Of a stretch of 64,000 nucleotides of DNA, positions 55,291 to 64,000 are shown piece after piece (the first letter of the stretch is position 1; each line of letters starts with the position of its first letter). Below the pieces are notes generated by a model. The model was not told the origin of the DNA, ran no database searches, and saw nothing but the letters and a program-made list of their open reading frames with translations. Origin of the DNA: Leuconostoc inhae (GTDB taxonomy: Bacteria > Bacillota > Bacilli > Lactobacillales > Lactobacillaceae); the NCBI RefSeq assembly GCF_019656015.1, contig NZ_BPKW01000001.1, positions 310,001 through 374,000 of the forward strand, in the 5' to 3' direction. The position numbers and the translations under genes are program-made.

Positions 55291-55782
55291 ATGTATAAAA
55301 TACGCAGATTTTTAAATAACGATGCTGATGAGGTTGCAGAATTGATTTCTAGGACGATGCGGACAACCAACATTCAAGATTATTCGCTTGAATTTATTGA
55401 GAATGACTTAAATTCACTACAAGCCACAAATTTAATTGAACGGGCCAAAGAATTTCATTGTTATGTTCTTGAAAATTCTGAAGACGCTCATATTATTGGT
55501 GTTGGCTCAATTGGTCCATTTTGGGGCAGTAAAATAGAAAGTAGTCTTTTTAATATTTTTATTGATCCTGATTTTCAAGGGTATGGCTTAGGAAGAAAAA
55601 TAATTAACATTTTAGAAAATGACGATTTTTTTTTACGAGCCTTACGAATTGAAATACCAGCATCTAAAACAGCATTAAATTTTTATAAGAGAATGGGATA
55701 TGATTTTAAGAACGGTATAAGCAAAGTTGATTCAGAACAACTATATCGTTTGGAAAAGTTTAATACTAGTGACCGGGCTTGA
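55291..55782 (+). CDS. GNAT-family N-acetyltransferase
   Basis: The 163-residue protein has the acetyl-CoA motif FIDPDFQGYGLGRKIINILE and the end motif ASKTALNFYKRMGYDF. A strong GGAGG precedes the ATG. It is monocistronic and lies next to IS debris. Substrate unknown. Confidence 0.8.
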   Translation: MYKIRRFLNNDADEVAELISRTMRTTNIQDYSLEFIENDLNSLQATNLIERAKEFHCYVLENSEDAHIIGVGSIGPFWGSKIESSLFNIFIDPDFQGYGLGRKIINILENDDFFLRALRIEIPASKTALNFYKRMGYDFKNGISKVDSEQLYRLEKFNTSDRA

Positions 55783-56399
55783 TTATAGTATTTGTTTACT
55801 ATCACAAATTTCCTTGCATGATCTGCTAATTATTCCTTACCGGACTATGATTTTAAATCCATTATTTCGTAGACGTAACAATTCGCAATAATTTTCTGAA
55901 AACAACCATCAGTCATTCACTCACAGTGTTAACCATTTGGACTGACAATAAATTAATTGTATTATTTTGGAATAATATTGATAAAAACGACATAATTTTA
56001 TAATTGCGCCGTTTTTATTTTAAATGTAATAAATATATAAATGCTGAATTAAGAAAAGTTATTAGAGTTATTAATGAAATAACACGCAAAATTTTTAACT
56101 TAAATCTGCTGTGTTTGGCTTTGAGTAACTGTAGTCGGCAGTTAGATAAAATGATAGTGTCCACAAACGAGCCAGAAAATCCTTGAACTGTTTCATGACA
56201 TTATATGTCAACTGATTTGACAGTTTTCCGTTGCTGATTGTGATTAATAATTGCTTGTAAATAGTATTGGTAGAAACAATCAAATCTTAAAAAAGTCTAT
56301 ACTAAATTGATATACTATTAAGTCATTTGACCTATCAAAGTTTGGCCGATACAATGTATACAATAGCTTGCTTTAGTTGATTCAAGCGTTGGAGAAATT
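55783..56399. other. Long intergenic stretch with decayed sequence
   Basis: No gene can be supported in these 617 bases. A weak hairpin with TAAAAACG/CGTTTTTA (55982-55989 with 56010-56017) could end a transcript. A 60-codon frame at 56004-56186 and a 62-codon frame on the other strand have no ribosome site and no family features. The base composition and broken frames look like decayed mobile DNA. Confidence 0.5.
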
Positions 56400-57203
56400 A
56401 TGATAGATACTGAATATAAGGATATTAAATACACAAGTGTTGGCAGTGGCACAGCAATTTTATTCATTCATGGTATGTTTTTAGACAAAACCGCAACACA
56501 AGATTTTTTTGAAGACAACTCAAACTTAAGTCAATTTAGGCGTATCTATATAGATCTTCCTGGTATGGGCAACTCTATACCACTTATTGAAGTTTCTTCT
56601 GACGCAATTTTGAAGATGCTTATATCATTTATTGATCATATTATTGGATCCAATCAATTCATTATTTACGGACACTCTTACGGTGGATACTTAGCGCAAG
56701 CAATCGCACATCATTATCAGAATCAAGTCATAGGCGTTCTAATCACTTGTCCTGTTGTTATTGCAAACAAAGACAAAAGAATACTTGAAGAACATAAAAA
56801 TGAATTCATTAACAAACCACAACCAGAAAAAAATGACGAATTTTTACAAGATTTTACAGAAATGAATGTCATCATCAATCAAACAAGTTGGCTAGCCTAT
56901 CAAAAACTTATTTTACCGGGGTTAAAAAAAGCAAATGTTGCGTTCATCAATCGCTTAGAAGGAGAGAGGTATACCTTGTCTTCTGAAAGAAAATTAACTG
57001 AAATGGGTAATGATACTCATGTTTATGTGTTACTTGGACATCACGATCATGTGGTTGGCTACAAACAACAATTTGAGTTATTTTCAACCAATGAAAAAAG
57101 CACCATTGCACTGATTGCGCATGCTGGGCACAACTTGATGATTGATCAACCTGAAATTGTTCATTTTTACTTGAATCAATTAATTAAAAATACCGTTAGA
57201 TAG
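56400..57203 (+). CDS. Alpha/beta hydrolase
   Basis: The 267-residue protein has an alpha/beta hydrolase fold: LFIHGMFLDKTATQDFF (oxyanion turn), DLPGMGNS, IIYGHSYGGYLAQAI (Ser nucleophile near 96) and IAHAGHNLMIDQP (His). It has no signal peptide. Substrate unknown; it resembles proline iminopeptidase/hydrolase types. TTGGAGAAA lies before ATG and a small hairpin (57225-57238) with T7 follows. Confidence 0.82.
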   Translation: MIDTEYKDIKYTSVGSGTAILFIHGMFLDKTATQDFFEDNSNLSQFRRIYIDLPGMGNSIPLIEVSSDAILKMLISFIDHIIGSNQFIIYGHSYGGYLAQAIAHHYQNQVIGVLITCPVVIANKDKRILEEHKNEFINKPQPEKNDEFLQDFTEMNVIINQTSWLAYQKLILPGLKKANVAFINRLEGERYTLSSERKLTEMGNDTHVYVLLGHHDHVVGYKQQFELFSTNEKSTIALIAHAGHNLMIDQPEIVHFYLNQLIKNTVR

Positions 57204-57224
57204 GTTTGCTATAATCATAGTGGT

Positions 57225-57244
57225 ACGGTCACGGCCGTTTTTTT
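57225..57244 (+). terminator. Short terminator after the hydrolase gene
   Basis: ACGG and CCGT pair around TCACGG, followed by T7. The stem is short. Confidence 0.5.
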
Positions 57245-57362
57245 CTCGGTTCGTTTTCCTATTAAGGCTTTTAATTTTTTACGGTGATGACTAAATTATT
57301 TATTAGATTCTATGTTCAAAAAAGACAGACTCAGGTGGTTTAGAAACAGAAAGGAAAGGCAT

Positions 57363-58004
57363 ATGACTAACAATAAGCCAGGGCTGTTCATCTTGCGACT
57401 ATTTGCGTCGATTATCGGAACCGTGATTATTGCTTTTGGAATTGTTTTTTCCCGTTTAGCAAATATGGGAATTGATCCAGCTACAGCAGCAGACGTTGGC
57501 GTATCGAATACATTTCATTGGCATTTGGGGAACTACCAGTTGGCATTTAATGCACTATTGTTTTTAGTGATCCTGTGTTTTGATCGCACACAATTTGGAA
57601 TCGGAACAATTATCAATATGTCATTACCTGGTTACATCGTTGCTTATTTCACGCCAAAATTTGGAGCCATAAATGATCATTGGTTTGGAGATGTTTCTTA
57701 TTCTGGTGGTATACTTTTATTCATTATTGGTATGCTCTTATTTTCATTCGGAATTGGTGTTTATACGAGTACCAATTTAGGTGTTTCTCCATATGATTCA
57801 GTTGCACCATTATTTGATAAAAATAAATGGGCCAGCTACCGAGTAACACGTTCGATTCAAGATTTGTCTTTTTTTATAATTTCTTTAATATTTAATGGAC
57901 CACTTGGTATAGGCACGTTAGTGATCGCTACCTTAACCGGCTATATTGTGCAGTATTGGCGTCAATTATTTAAAAAAATTACACGCAAACTAGCATTTCA
58001 ATGA
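57363..58004 (+). CDS. YczE/YyaS-type membrane protein
   Basis: The 213-residue protein has five membrane segments and the YczE-like sequences FGIVFSRLANMGIDPATA, TIINMSLPGYIVAYF, FGIGVYTSTNLGVSPYDS. These proteins belong with the YitT-like group; function is unknown. ATG 57363 follows AAAGGAAAGG. Confidence 0.8.
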   Translation: MTNNKPGLFILRLFASIIGTVIIAFGIVFSRLANMGIDPATAADVGVSNTFHWHLGNYQLAFNALLFLVILCFDRTQFGIGTIINMSLPGYIVAYFTPKFGAINDHWFGDVSYSGGILLFIIGMLLFSFGIGVYTSTNLGVSPYDSVAPLFDKNKWASYRVTRSIQDLSFFIISLIFNGPLGIGTLVIATLTGYIVQYWRQLFKKITRKLAFQ

Positions 58005-58160
58005 CGGCATTGTGATAACTAACCTGACTCCTGTAGTTGCGATTGTTTCATGAAATAAAATTCCTGCTTATGCTTAAAAAATAGTTGTTCATTTTTCGTA
58101 TGTCGTAATTAAAAAAATAAATTACACTGTATATATGCTATAAAAGAAAAGGACATACTT

Positions 58161-58967
58161 ATGAATAAAGCAGATTTTACTAAATTACATCACCCTAACA
58201 GGCCTCTAACATTATTGAATGTCTGGAATAAAGATAGTGCAAAAGCATTACAACATGAAGGAATAAAAGTCATGGCTAGCAGTAGTTATGCCTCTGCAGC
58301 AGTTATGAACAAGGATGATGGGCAACAAATATCTTTAAAAGAAAATGTTGAAATTTTTAGCAATCTTCTAATAAATGATACGTTCAAAAGTCTAGATTTT
58401 GAAGCAGGATACTCTGATAACTCAAATGACCTGCAACATAACATAAACTATTTACTAAAAAACAATATTGGCGGAATCAATCTAGAAGATAAGTTACCTG
58501 GACAAAATCAGCTTCAAACTATTGAAATATTTACAGATAAAATAAATATAATTCATCAAACTGACAACGACAAAAAAATGTTTTTAAACATCAGAACTGA
58601 TAGTTTTTTTTCAGGTGATTTAATGGCCAAAAATCAAAATAAAAACTTGCTTAAGAAAACAATCAAGAGAATAAATCAATATGAAAAGCATGCCATTGAT
58701 GGTATCTTTATCCCAGGGCTAAAAAACAAAGAATTTATTAGCACAGTAGCAAGAAATATTTCGGTTCCTTTGAATATTATGCTTGACATTCAATCTGATA
58801 AATTGGAAGAATATCTGTCACTAGGAATTTCAAGAATCAGTTTTGGGCCTTCAACATTTTTGGAGTACAGTAATAGTAATCTAACAGTTGAAGATTTTTT
58901 CAAAAATAAAATTGATGAACTGTCATATTTAGAAGATAATAAAATGATTAACCTGGCAAGGAGATAA
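58161..58967 (+). CDS. Isocitrate lyase/PEP mutase family protein
   Basis: The 268-residue protein is a (beta-alpha)8 barrel of the ICL/PEPM family: LTLLNVWNKDSAKALQHEGI at the start, SLDFEAGYSD, GGINLEDKLPG and FLNIRTDSFF. The Mg-binding Asp/Glu are kept, but the lyase Cys loop is not seen. Related proteins include oxaloacetate decarboxylases and PEP mutases. It is followed 4 bases later by an Ada-type gene. Its role in that pair is unknown. Confidence 0.75.
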   Translation: MNKADFTKLHHPNRPLTLLNVWNKDSAKALQHEGIKVMASSSYASAAVMNKDDGQQISLKENVEIFSNLLINDTFKSLDFEAGYSDNSNDLQHNINYLLKNNIGGINLEDKLPGQNQLQTIEIFTDKINIIHQTDNDKKMFLNIRTDSFFSGDLMAKNQNKNLLKKTIKRINQYEKHAIDGIFIPGLKNKEFISTVARNISVPLNIMLDIQSDKLEEYLSLGISRISFGPSTFLEYSNSNLTVEDFFKNKIDELSYLEDNKMINLARR

Positions 58968-58971
58968 CTAA

Positions 58972-60015
58972 TTGATTAAATCTGAAAACCAAAAGCAAAT
59001 TTACTACAATGCTTTAATAAGAAAAGATACGTCGTTTGATGGTGTGTTTTATGCTGGCATTAAGACAACAGGTATATTTTGTCACCCATCATGTACGGCC
59101 CGAAAACCAAAATTTGAAAACTGTGAATTTTATCAATCAGCTGAGGAAGCATTATTAAGAGGCTACCGACCTTGTAAAATATGTCACCCACTTTCATTTC
59201 CACAGGAACTGCCTCCTGAAGTTAAACTACTAGTTGAGACCGTTGAACAAAACCCTGAGAAAAAATGGAAAGATTATGATTTTAAAATGTTAGGAATACA
59301 TTCCGCAAGTGCTCGTAGAAAGTTCAAGAAGGTTTATGGTATGACATTTGTTCAATACGCAAGATCTCGACGGATTGGTATTGCATTCAAAGCAATACAA
59401 CAGGGTAGTAAAGTAATTGATCAGCAGGTTGCCGCAGGTTTTGAATCGGCAAGCGGGTTTAATGACGCTTTCACAAAAATAATGGGAAACCCATCCAAAA
59501 AATCAACAGTTAAACTATTAAACACCAATTTTATTGAAACGCCAATAGGTAGAATGATTTCAATAACAGACGATGAATTTTTATATCTTTTAGAATTTGA
59601 AAATAGGAGAGGACTTGAAACAGAAATATCTAAATTGCGTACTAACCAAAATGCAAGGCTAATTTATGGTTCTACAAAAATTAATGAATTAACATCTTAT
59701 CAAATTAATTTATATTTTGAAAAAAAATTGACAGAGTTTAATGTGCCTTTGTACTTGGAAGGATCTTTATTTCAAAAACAAGTTTGGCATATATTATTAA
59801 CTAGCAAAACTGGCGATAAACTGACCTATAAAAAAATAGCCATAATGTTAGGTGATAAAAATAAATCACAGGCGGTTGGTAACGCCAATGGCGCAAACAA
59901 AATTGCCATTATCATTCCTTGTCATAGAGTGATAAACAGTAATGGCGAGCTTGGTGGTTATGGCGGGGGTATCGAACGTAAGAAATATTTATTAACTCTG
60001 GAATCCTCAAAGTAA
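58972..60015 (+). CDS. ada: Ada-type DNA repair methyltransferase and transcription activator
   Basis: This 347-residue protein has all three Ada parts: an N-terminal zinc/methyl-acceptor domain with Cys37, Cys41, Cys68 and Cys71 (FCHPSCTARKP; YRPCKICHP), a central AraC-type helix-turn-helix (about 85-180) and a C-terminal O6-methylguanine methyltransferase with IIIPCHRVI (Cys317). Methylated Cys37 usually turns the protein into an activator. It starts with TTG 58972, 8 bases after AAGGAG. Confidence 0.92.
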   Translation: MIKSENQKQIYYNALIRKDTSFDGVFYAGIKTTGIFCHPSCTARKPKFENCEFYQSAEEALLRGYRPCKICHPLSFPQELPPEVKLLVETVEQNPEKKWKDYDFKMLGIHSASARRKFKKVYGMTFVQYARSRRIGIAFKAIQQGSKVIDQQVAAGFESASGFNDAFTKIMGNPSKKSTVKLLNTNFIETPIGRMISITDDEFLYLLEFENRRGLETEISKLRTNQNARLIYGSTKINELTSYQINLYFEKKLTEFNVPLYLEGSLFQKQVWHILLTSKTGDKLTYKKIAIMLGDKNKSQAVGNANGANKIAIIIPCHRVINSNGELGGYGGGIERKKYLLTLESSK

Positions 60016-60053
60016 AGGCGCAGTGATTTTATGACCACTGCGCCTTTACTTTG
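60008..60053. terminator. Terminator overlapping the ada stop
   Basis: An 18-bp perfect stem (60008-60025 with 60036-60053) begins inside the last ada codons. Confidence 0.85.
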
Positions 60054-60134
60054 ATAAAAATGACACAAGCAATACTTGAATTATTATTAAAAGAAATAAA
60101 ATTTGATTCAATTGCAATAGTGCCAAGGGACTGT

Positions 60135-60710
60135 TTAATCAGTCGTAAGCATATTGGTTAGTTCTTGATAAACACGTGGTAATTCATAAATATTATCTCG
60201 GTCAATAAAATGTTTGCCATTAGGTAACAAAATAAACGGACATTTAAGATGCTGAGCTAATGACTGAGAATAATGGTAAGGAATGATATCATCATCGATG
60301 GCCGAAATCACAACAGAATGATTAATTTTTGGCAAAATATCAGAAATTTCAAGTTGATAATCAGTAAATTCATGTAACTGAGGTAAGGTAGTTGTCGTTT
60401 CATCAAAACCTGAAACTAAAATTAAATTAACATGCGATACATTATGTTGGGAAACAAATCGTAAGGCTTCAATACAGCCGAGGCTGTGACCAATGATTGT
60501 CATGTTATTACTGCAGGTAATGACATTATCGCATGTTTTATCCCATTCTTCGACTTTTGGATCATCAGAATGAGGCATATTAATAATATTCATGGGTACA
60601 GAAAGTTCGTTCGAAACTAAATTTTTAAGCCATGGAAACCAATTATCAGTTGGACTGGCTGTATAGCCGTGAATTAAGTATATATCATTTGATTTTAACA
60701 TGTGTTTCAT
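60135..60710 (-). CDS. RBBP9/YdeN-type alpha/beta hydrolase
   Basis: The 191-residue protein begins MKHMLKSNDIYLIHGYTAS and has the nucleophile motif IIGHSLGCIEALRF, then ILVSGFDE, AIDDDIIPYHYSQ and NGKHFIDRDN, typical of the YdeN/RBBP9 group of small serine hydrolases. ATG 60710 lies 6 bases after GAGG; the longer frame to 60743 lacks a ribosome site. Substrate unknown. Confidence 0.82.
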   Translation of the reverse strand: MKHMLKSNDIYLIHGYTASPTDNWFPWLKNLVSNELSVPMNIINMPHSDDPKVEEWDKTCDNVITCSNNMTIIGHSLGCIEALRFVSQHNVSHVNLILVSGFDETTTTLPQLHEFTDYQLEISDILPKINHSVVISAIDDDIIPYHYSQSLAQHLKCPFILLPNGKHFIDRDNIYELPRVYQELTNMLTTD

Positions 60711-60773
60711 TTTAAACCTCTTTATAAATTTATTTTGCCACATTGAAAATTTCTATTCAAAATGATGCCTTAG

Positions 60774-61100
60774 TTAAGGTTTCAGTAACGAATGGTTTCC
60801 CCAATCGTTGAGTTCCAAAAGTAATGGCAATAATTCTCTAGACTTGTCGGTCAGATGATATTCTGAATGAAATGGTGCCTTACTTCCAGTTAGTTTTTTT
60901 GAAATAAGATTCTCTAATAATAAGGCATTTAATGAACGAATCAGCATCATATTAGTAATTTCTGGTACCTGATTTCTTAGCTTATTAAAGCCAATGCCAT
61001 CGTTTTGAGAGATAATCCAAAAAATATTAAGCCGCCATTTACCAGAAAAAGTATCCAGGACTTTTGTGATGCCACATGACCATTTATCAGTTGATTGCAT
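60774..61100 (-). CDS. HxlR-family transcription regulator
   Basis: The 108-residue winged-helix protein has the HxlR pattern: a Cys near the start (KWSCGITKVL), FSGKWRLNIFWIIS, FNKLRNQVPEITNMMLIRSL and SEYHLTDKSRELLPLL. Such proteins often sense electrophiles through that Cys and control divergent reductases. Here the next gene, divergent by 93 bases, is a nitroreductase, so that is the likely target. Confidence 0.88.
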   Translation of the reverse strand: MQSTDKWSCGITKVLDTFSGKWRLNIFWIISQNDGIGFNKLRNQVPEITNMMLIRSLNALLLENLISKKLTGSKAPFHSEYHLTDKSRELLPLLLELNDWGNHSLLKP

Positions 61101-61193
61101 TCTAACAATATCTCCTAAGTAACAAAATTGTGCCTACTAGTTTATCTTTATGTTATTGATTATACTTGCTTTACTTAGAAAAAGAGGGTAAAT

Positions 61194-61805
61194 ATGAATT
61201 TTTTAAAACAACTAGATATGAGAAAATCAATCAGACATTTCGATAGCAACTATGTAATTAGTGATGAAGAGATTATAGAGATACTAAATCATGCTGCCAA
61301 TGCGCCTTCAAGTAATAATGCACAACCGTGGAAAGTTGTGGTTGTCAAAAATAAGAAATTATTGGTTGAACTTCAAAAATTGTCGTTTAATCAAGAACAA
61401 GTTGGACAGGCTTCAGCAGTATTTTTTATTTTAGGAGATAAACGCGACTATGACATTAATCGTTTGATAAAATCAAACCTCAAATATAATTTAATTCACG
61501 AGTCAGACATTAATGATAAAAGGCAACGAATTAAAACCTATTTTTCTTTGCACCCAGAAGATAAAGAAGCAGTTGGCCTTCGTTTTGATGTTGGCTTATT
61601 TAGCATGAATTTGATGCACGTTTTACGTGCGTTTGATTACGATTCAGTGCCGATGAGAGGCGTTGATTTTGCAAAGATAACAACACTTCTTAAATTGCCA
61701 AATGAATGGGAACCAATCCTGTTACTTCCAGTTGGCAAAGCAAGCACAATTGGTCATCCACACAAGCGCGAACCTGCCAAAAAATTTACGACGATTATGG
61801 ACTAA
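61194..61805 (+). CDS. Nitroreductase-family flavoprotein
   Basis: This 203-residue FMN enzyme starts QLDMRKSIRHFDSNYVISDE and has HAANAPSSNNAQPWKVVVV, with VGLFSMNLMHVLRA and the late LLLPVGKAS. These are FMN-binding sites of the nitroreductase fold. It probably reduces quinones or nitro compounds with NAD(P)H, under control of the divergent HxlR gene. AGAGGG before ATG. Confidence 0.88.
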   Translation: MNFLKQLDMRKSIRHFDSNYVISDEEIIEILNHAANAPSSNNAQPWKVVVVKNKKLLVELQKLSFNQEQVGQASAVFFILGDKRDYDINRLIKSNLKYNLIHESDINDKRQRIKTYFSLHPEDKEAVGLRFDVGLFSMNLMHVLRAFDYDSVPMRGVDFAKITTLLKLPNEWEPILLLPVGKASTIGHPHKREPAKKFTTIMD

Positions 61806-62186
61806 TGATTTCACATTGATATTTACTATAGTGTGATGGATTCATTGACTATGAAACTGCACCATAAGTTTGTAACAGCAGTCCAAACAATCAATAATTT
61901 GGTTATTGCAACATTAGTTAATCGTAAAATCTGTTACAATTTATTTAATAAGGCAAATGACGGTGAAAGTAATTGTCAAGTTGTTAATGGCCATTTATTA
62001 GTAGAAGATACGAGATGAAAAACTTCAAAAACTGTCAATCAATATGTTTTGAATGACAGTGTCTTCATCAGATGGTAAACTAAATTGAGGTATTGTCTTT
62101 TTACGGCTATTTGAGACAAACACCTGTTATTCCAGTATTTGGTCTGACTTTATAATTAACCAATATCATTAAAGGAGAAAATAAAA
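61806..62186. other. Intergenic region before phzF
   Basis: These 381 bases hold no supported gene. A 61-codon frame at 61833-62018 has no ribosome site or family features. No strong promoter or terminator stands out. Confidence 0.5.
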
Positions 62187-63038
62187 ATGGTTGAAGTTTA
62201 TGTTGCGAGTGCTTTTAGCAAAGATAATGCCGGTGGAAATAAAGCGGGATTAGTTTTTGATAGGCCTGATTTGAGTTCAGTTCAAAAAATGACAATCGCT
62301 AAAAAATTAGGTTATGCTGAAATTGCTTTCATCACAGAATCAAACATAGCTGATTTTCGTTTAGAATATTTTACACCCACTGAAGAAGTACCACTTTGTG
62401 GACACGCCACAATAGGTACATTTGCAATTTTAAATTTGTTGGGTAAACTATCTAAAAATAACTATACAATAGAAACTAAATCTGGTGTGCTTTCTATAAA
62501 AGTTGACTCAGATGGTATGGTATTTATGGAACAAAACAAGCCAAAATTTTTTAATGAACTAGCGGTAAAATCATTTCATACCTGTTTAGACACTAATTTA
62601 ATCAATGATGAACTACCAATTCAAATTGTTTCTACAGGATTAAGAGATATCTTATTGCCAATAAAATCAACTAAAGACTTACAGCACTTAGATCCTAATT
62701 TTAATGTCATGACTGAATTAAGCAAAGAACAAAACGTTGTTGGGGTTCATGCTTTTGCGCTAGAAAAAACAAAAAATAGTGTGACGGCAATTTGTAGGAA
62801 TTTTGCGCCACTTTATGATATTGATGAAGAGTCCGCCACAGGAACTTCCAACTGCGCACTAGCATGTTATCTATTTAAATATGTTGAAAAGAGATCACAA
62901 TATATTTTTGAACAAGGTTATAATCTCAATAGCCCCTCTAGAATTATTGTTAATTTGACAACACATGATGACACGATTGATTCAGTATTTGTCGGCGGCT
63001 ATGGTTATTTAGTTGAAAAAAAGACATTATTGGTTTAA
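62187..63038 (+). CDS. PhzF-family isomerase
   Basis: The 283-residue protein begins VEVYVASAFSKDNAGGNKAG, has the catalytic Glu in KLGYAEIAFI, RLEYFTPTEEVPLCGHATIG and the second-half DEESATGTSNCALACYL, all PhzF landmarks. Family members are isomerases with mostly unknown substrates; phenazine synthesis is not implied. AAAGGAG lies before the ATG. The aminotransferase gene starts 71 bases later, perhaps in the same unit. Confidence 0.88.
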   Translation: MVEVYVASAFSKDNAGGNKAGLVFDRPDLSSVQKMTIAKKLGYAEIAFITESNIADFRLEYFTPTEEVPLCGHATIGTFAILNLLGKLSKNNYTIETKSGVLSIKVDSDGMVFMEQNKPKFFNELAVKSFHTCLDTNLINDELPIQIVSTGLRDILLPIKSTKDLQHLDPNFNVMTELSKEQNVVGVHAFALEKTKNSVTAICRNFAPLYDIDEESATGTSNCALACYLFKYVEKRSQYIFEQGYNLNSPSRIIVNLTTHDDTIDSVFVGGYGYLVEKKTLLV

Positions 63039-63109
63039 GTTGCTCAATATCTTTTAACTGCTTTAAAAATTCAAATCACAAACTAGTCAGTAAAAAGGAG
63101 TACCTAGCA

Positions 63110-64000
63110 ATGGATATGATGTCATCAACATTTAAAAAGTACAATGAGATTAATGACTTTTCGATTAACACAAATCCTCTGGGTGTGCCGAATGCTGTCT
63201 TAGACAATGCAGAAAAAATAATTAAATTAGGTCATTATTACCCTGATCCGACATGTTTTGCGTTACGAAAAGAATTAGCAAAGCAGTATCAACTTAATTC
63301 TGAGAATATTATGTGTGGAAATGGTGCTAATGATTTAATTTATCGTATAATAACAGCTTTAAATCCACGAAAATCATTAATAATTACGCCAACATATGAA
63401 GAATATGAAAAATTGTTGTTGATGCATGGGTCTGAGATAGATCACTACCATCTAAACATAAATCAAGGTAAGGATTATAATCTCGACAAAGTAATAAAAA
63501 AAATAAATTCTGATTTGGACATCATGATTATCTGCAATCCAAATAACCCAACAGGAACTACCTTTTCAATATTAGATCTTGAAAAAATAATTTCTCATTG
63601 TCAAAAACATCATGTGTATGTCGTCATTGATGAAAGTTTTATCGCATTTTTGAATAATTGGCAAAAAATTACTGTCAAAAGTATGGTTAATCATTTTGAC
63701 AATCTGATCGTTATTGATGGCTTTACAAAGTTTTTTGCTTTAGCAGGTTTTCGTGTCGGGTTTGCCATAAGTAGCAATCAAAACCTTTTCGGTAAAATGT
63801 CAACTATGGGGTCCGAATACAATGTAGCTACTGTGTCACAAATCGCTGCGCGATTAGCCTTGCACGATAATGATTATGTTGAAAATACCTATCATCTATT
63901 AAAAAAAGAAAAGCAATTTTTGAAATTTGAACTGAACCGGCTTCCAATAAAGTTGATTGGATTATCAGCTAACTTTATCTTATTCTATTCTGAAAAAGAT
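63110..64000 (+). CDS. PLP aminotransferase, HisC/CobD-like, 3' end missing
   Basis: The frame is open to the right edge (297 codons). It has INTNPLGVP, the DPTCFALRKELAKQY region, MCGNGANDLIYRI, IICNPNNPTG, YVVIDESFIAF and the PLP-lysine motif TKFFALAGFRVGFA. The last two are closer to CobD (threonine-phosphate decarboxylase) than to typical HisC. No other cobalamin genes are seen here, so substrate is open. AAGGAG lies 9 bases before ATG 63110. Confidence 0.85.
   Translation, partial: MDMMSSTFKKYNEINDFSINTNPLGVPNAVLDNAEKIIKLGHYYPDPTCFALRKELAKQYQLNSENIMCGNGANDLIYRIITALNPRKSLIITPTYEEYEKLLLMHGSEIDHYHLNINQGKDYNLDKVIKKINSDLDIMIICNPNNPTGTTFSILDLEKIISHCQKHHVYVVIDESFIAFLNNWQKITVKSMVNHFDNLIVIDGFTKFFALAGFRVGFAISSNQNLFGKMSTMGSEYNVATVSQIAARLALHDNDYVENTYHLLKKEKQFLKFELNRLPIKLIGLSANFILFYSEKD

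Noticed and set aside
56004-56283. Two 60-codon frames on opposite strands
   Set aside because: No ribosome sites, no family features, and they lie in a decayed region.
61833-62018. 61-codon frame between nitroreductase and phzF genes
   Set aside because: It lacks a ribosome site and looks like random AT-rich sequence.
1-64000. tRNA or rRNA genes, CRISPR arrays, prophage or conjugation genes
   Set aside because: None of the expected sequence patterns or gene sets was seen on either strand.

Overview
The window looks like chromosome from a low-GC, heterofermentative lactic acid bacterium, most likely Leuconostoc or a close relative. This rests on gene content and style, not on a database match: AT-rich sequence, Gram-positive Shine-Dalgarno sites and CcpA-type cre boxes, 6-phosphogluconate dehydrogenase, SpxB-type pyruvate oxidase, a partial menaquinone operon, and typical Lactobacillales housekeeping genes (rbgA-rnhB, trmK-nif3, pepT, tex). 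No rRNA, tRNA, CRISPR array, prophage or replication origin was seen.

Layout. 1-4.6 kb: 3' end of mvaS, an ACT-domain/UPF0210 pair, a membrane protein, xerC and a galM-like epimerase. 4.7-11.5 kb: tryptophan operon in the order trpB-D-C-F-A-E-G, behind a Trp (UGG) T-box. 11.6-16.3 kb: pnuC behind a pseudoknotted leader, rdgB, a candidate small RNA, tex and a GNAT gene. 16.3-17.8 kb: accessory islet with transposase remnants flanking a secreted peptide and a small partner protein, a candidate bacteriocin/immunity pair. 17.8-20.6 kb: YitT protein, a Ser-rich membrane protein, and a PdxK-type kinase with an ECF S component. 20.6-25.3 kb: menF-menD-menH-menC. 25.4-33.0 kb: alcohol dehydrogenase and housekeeping genes. 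33.1-35.2 kb: FNR-like regulator divergent from an NADH oxidase, with a perfect palindrome between. 35.2-45.0 kb: thiamine-binding protein, esterase, cfa, gnd, a Mn riboswitch with a P-type ATPase, tiny membrane proteins and an aldo/keto reductase. 45.0-51.5 kb: two TPP-riboswitch thiamine salvage units (tenA; ylmB-tenA) around an hrtRBA-like heme efflux operon. 51.8-55.0 kb: cre-controlled lrgA-lrgB and spxB. 55-64 kb: mixed accessory genes, including an IS3-type end, acetyltransferase, hydrolases, a PEP-mutase-like/Ada pair, an HxlR/nitroreductase pair, phzF and a truncated CobD-like aminotransferase gene.

How the genes fit together. Much of the window concerns oxygen and redox life in a fermenter: NADH oxidase with a thiol-switch-type FNR regulator, menaquinone synthesis, heme detoxification, and pyruvate oxidase beside a probable pyruvate transporter. 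A second theme is cofactor and amino-acid economy by RNA control: a T-box for Trp, two TPP riboswitches, a Mn2+ riboswitch and a probable NAD+-II-type leader. The best candidates for undescribed biology are the 16.7-17.5 kb secreted-peptide/partner pair, the short RNA at 13.26 kb, the +1 operator at 35.6 kb and several promoters that imply leaderless mRNAs.
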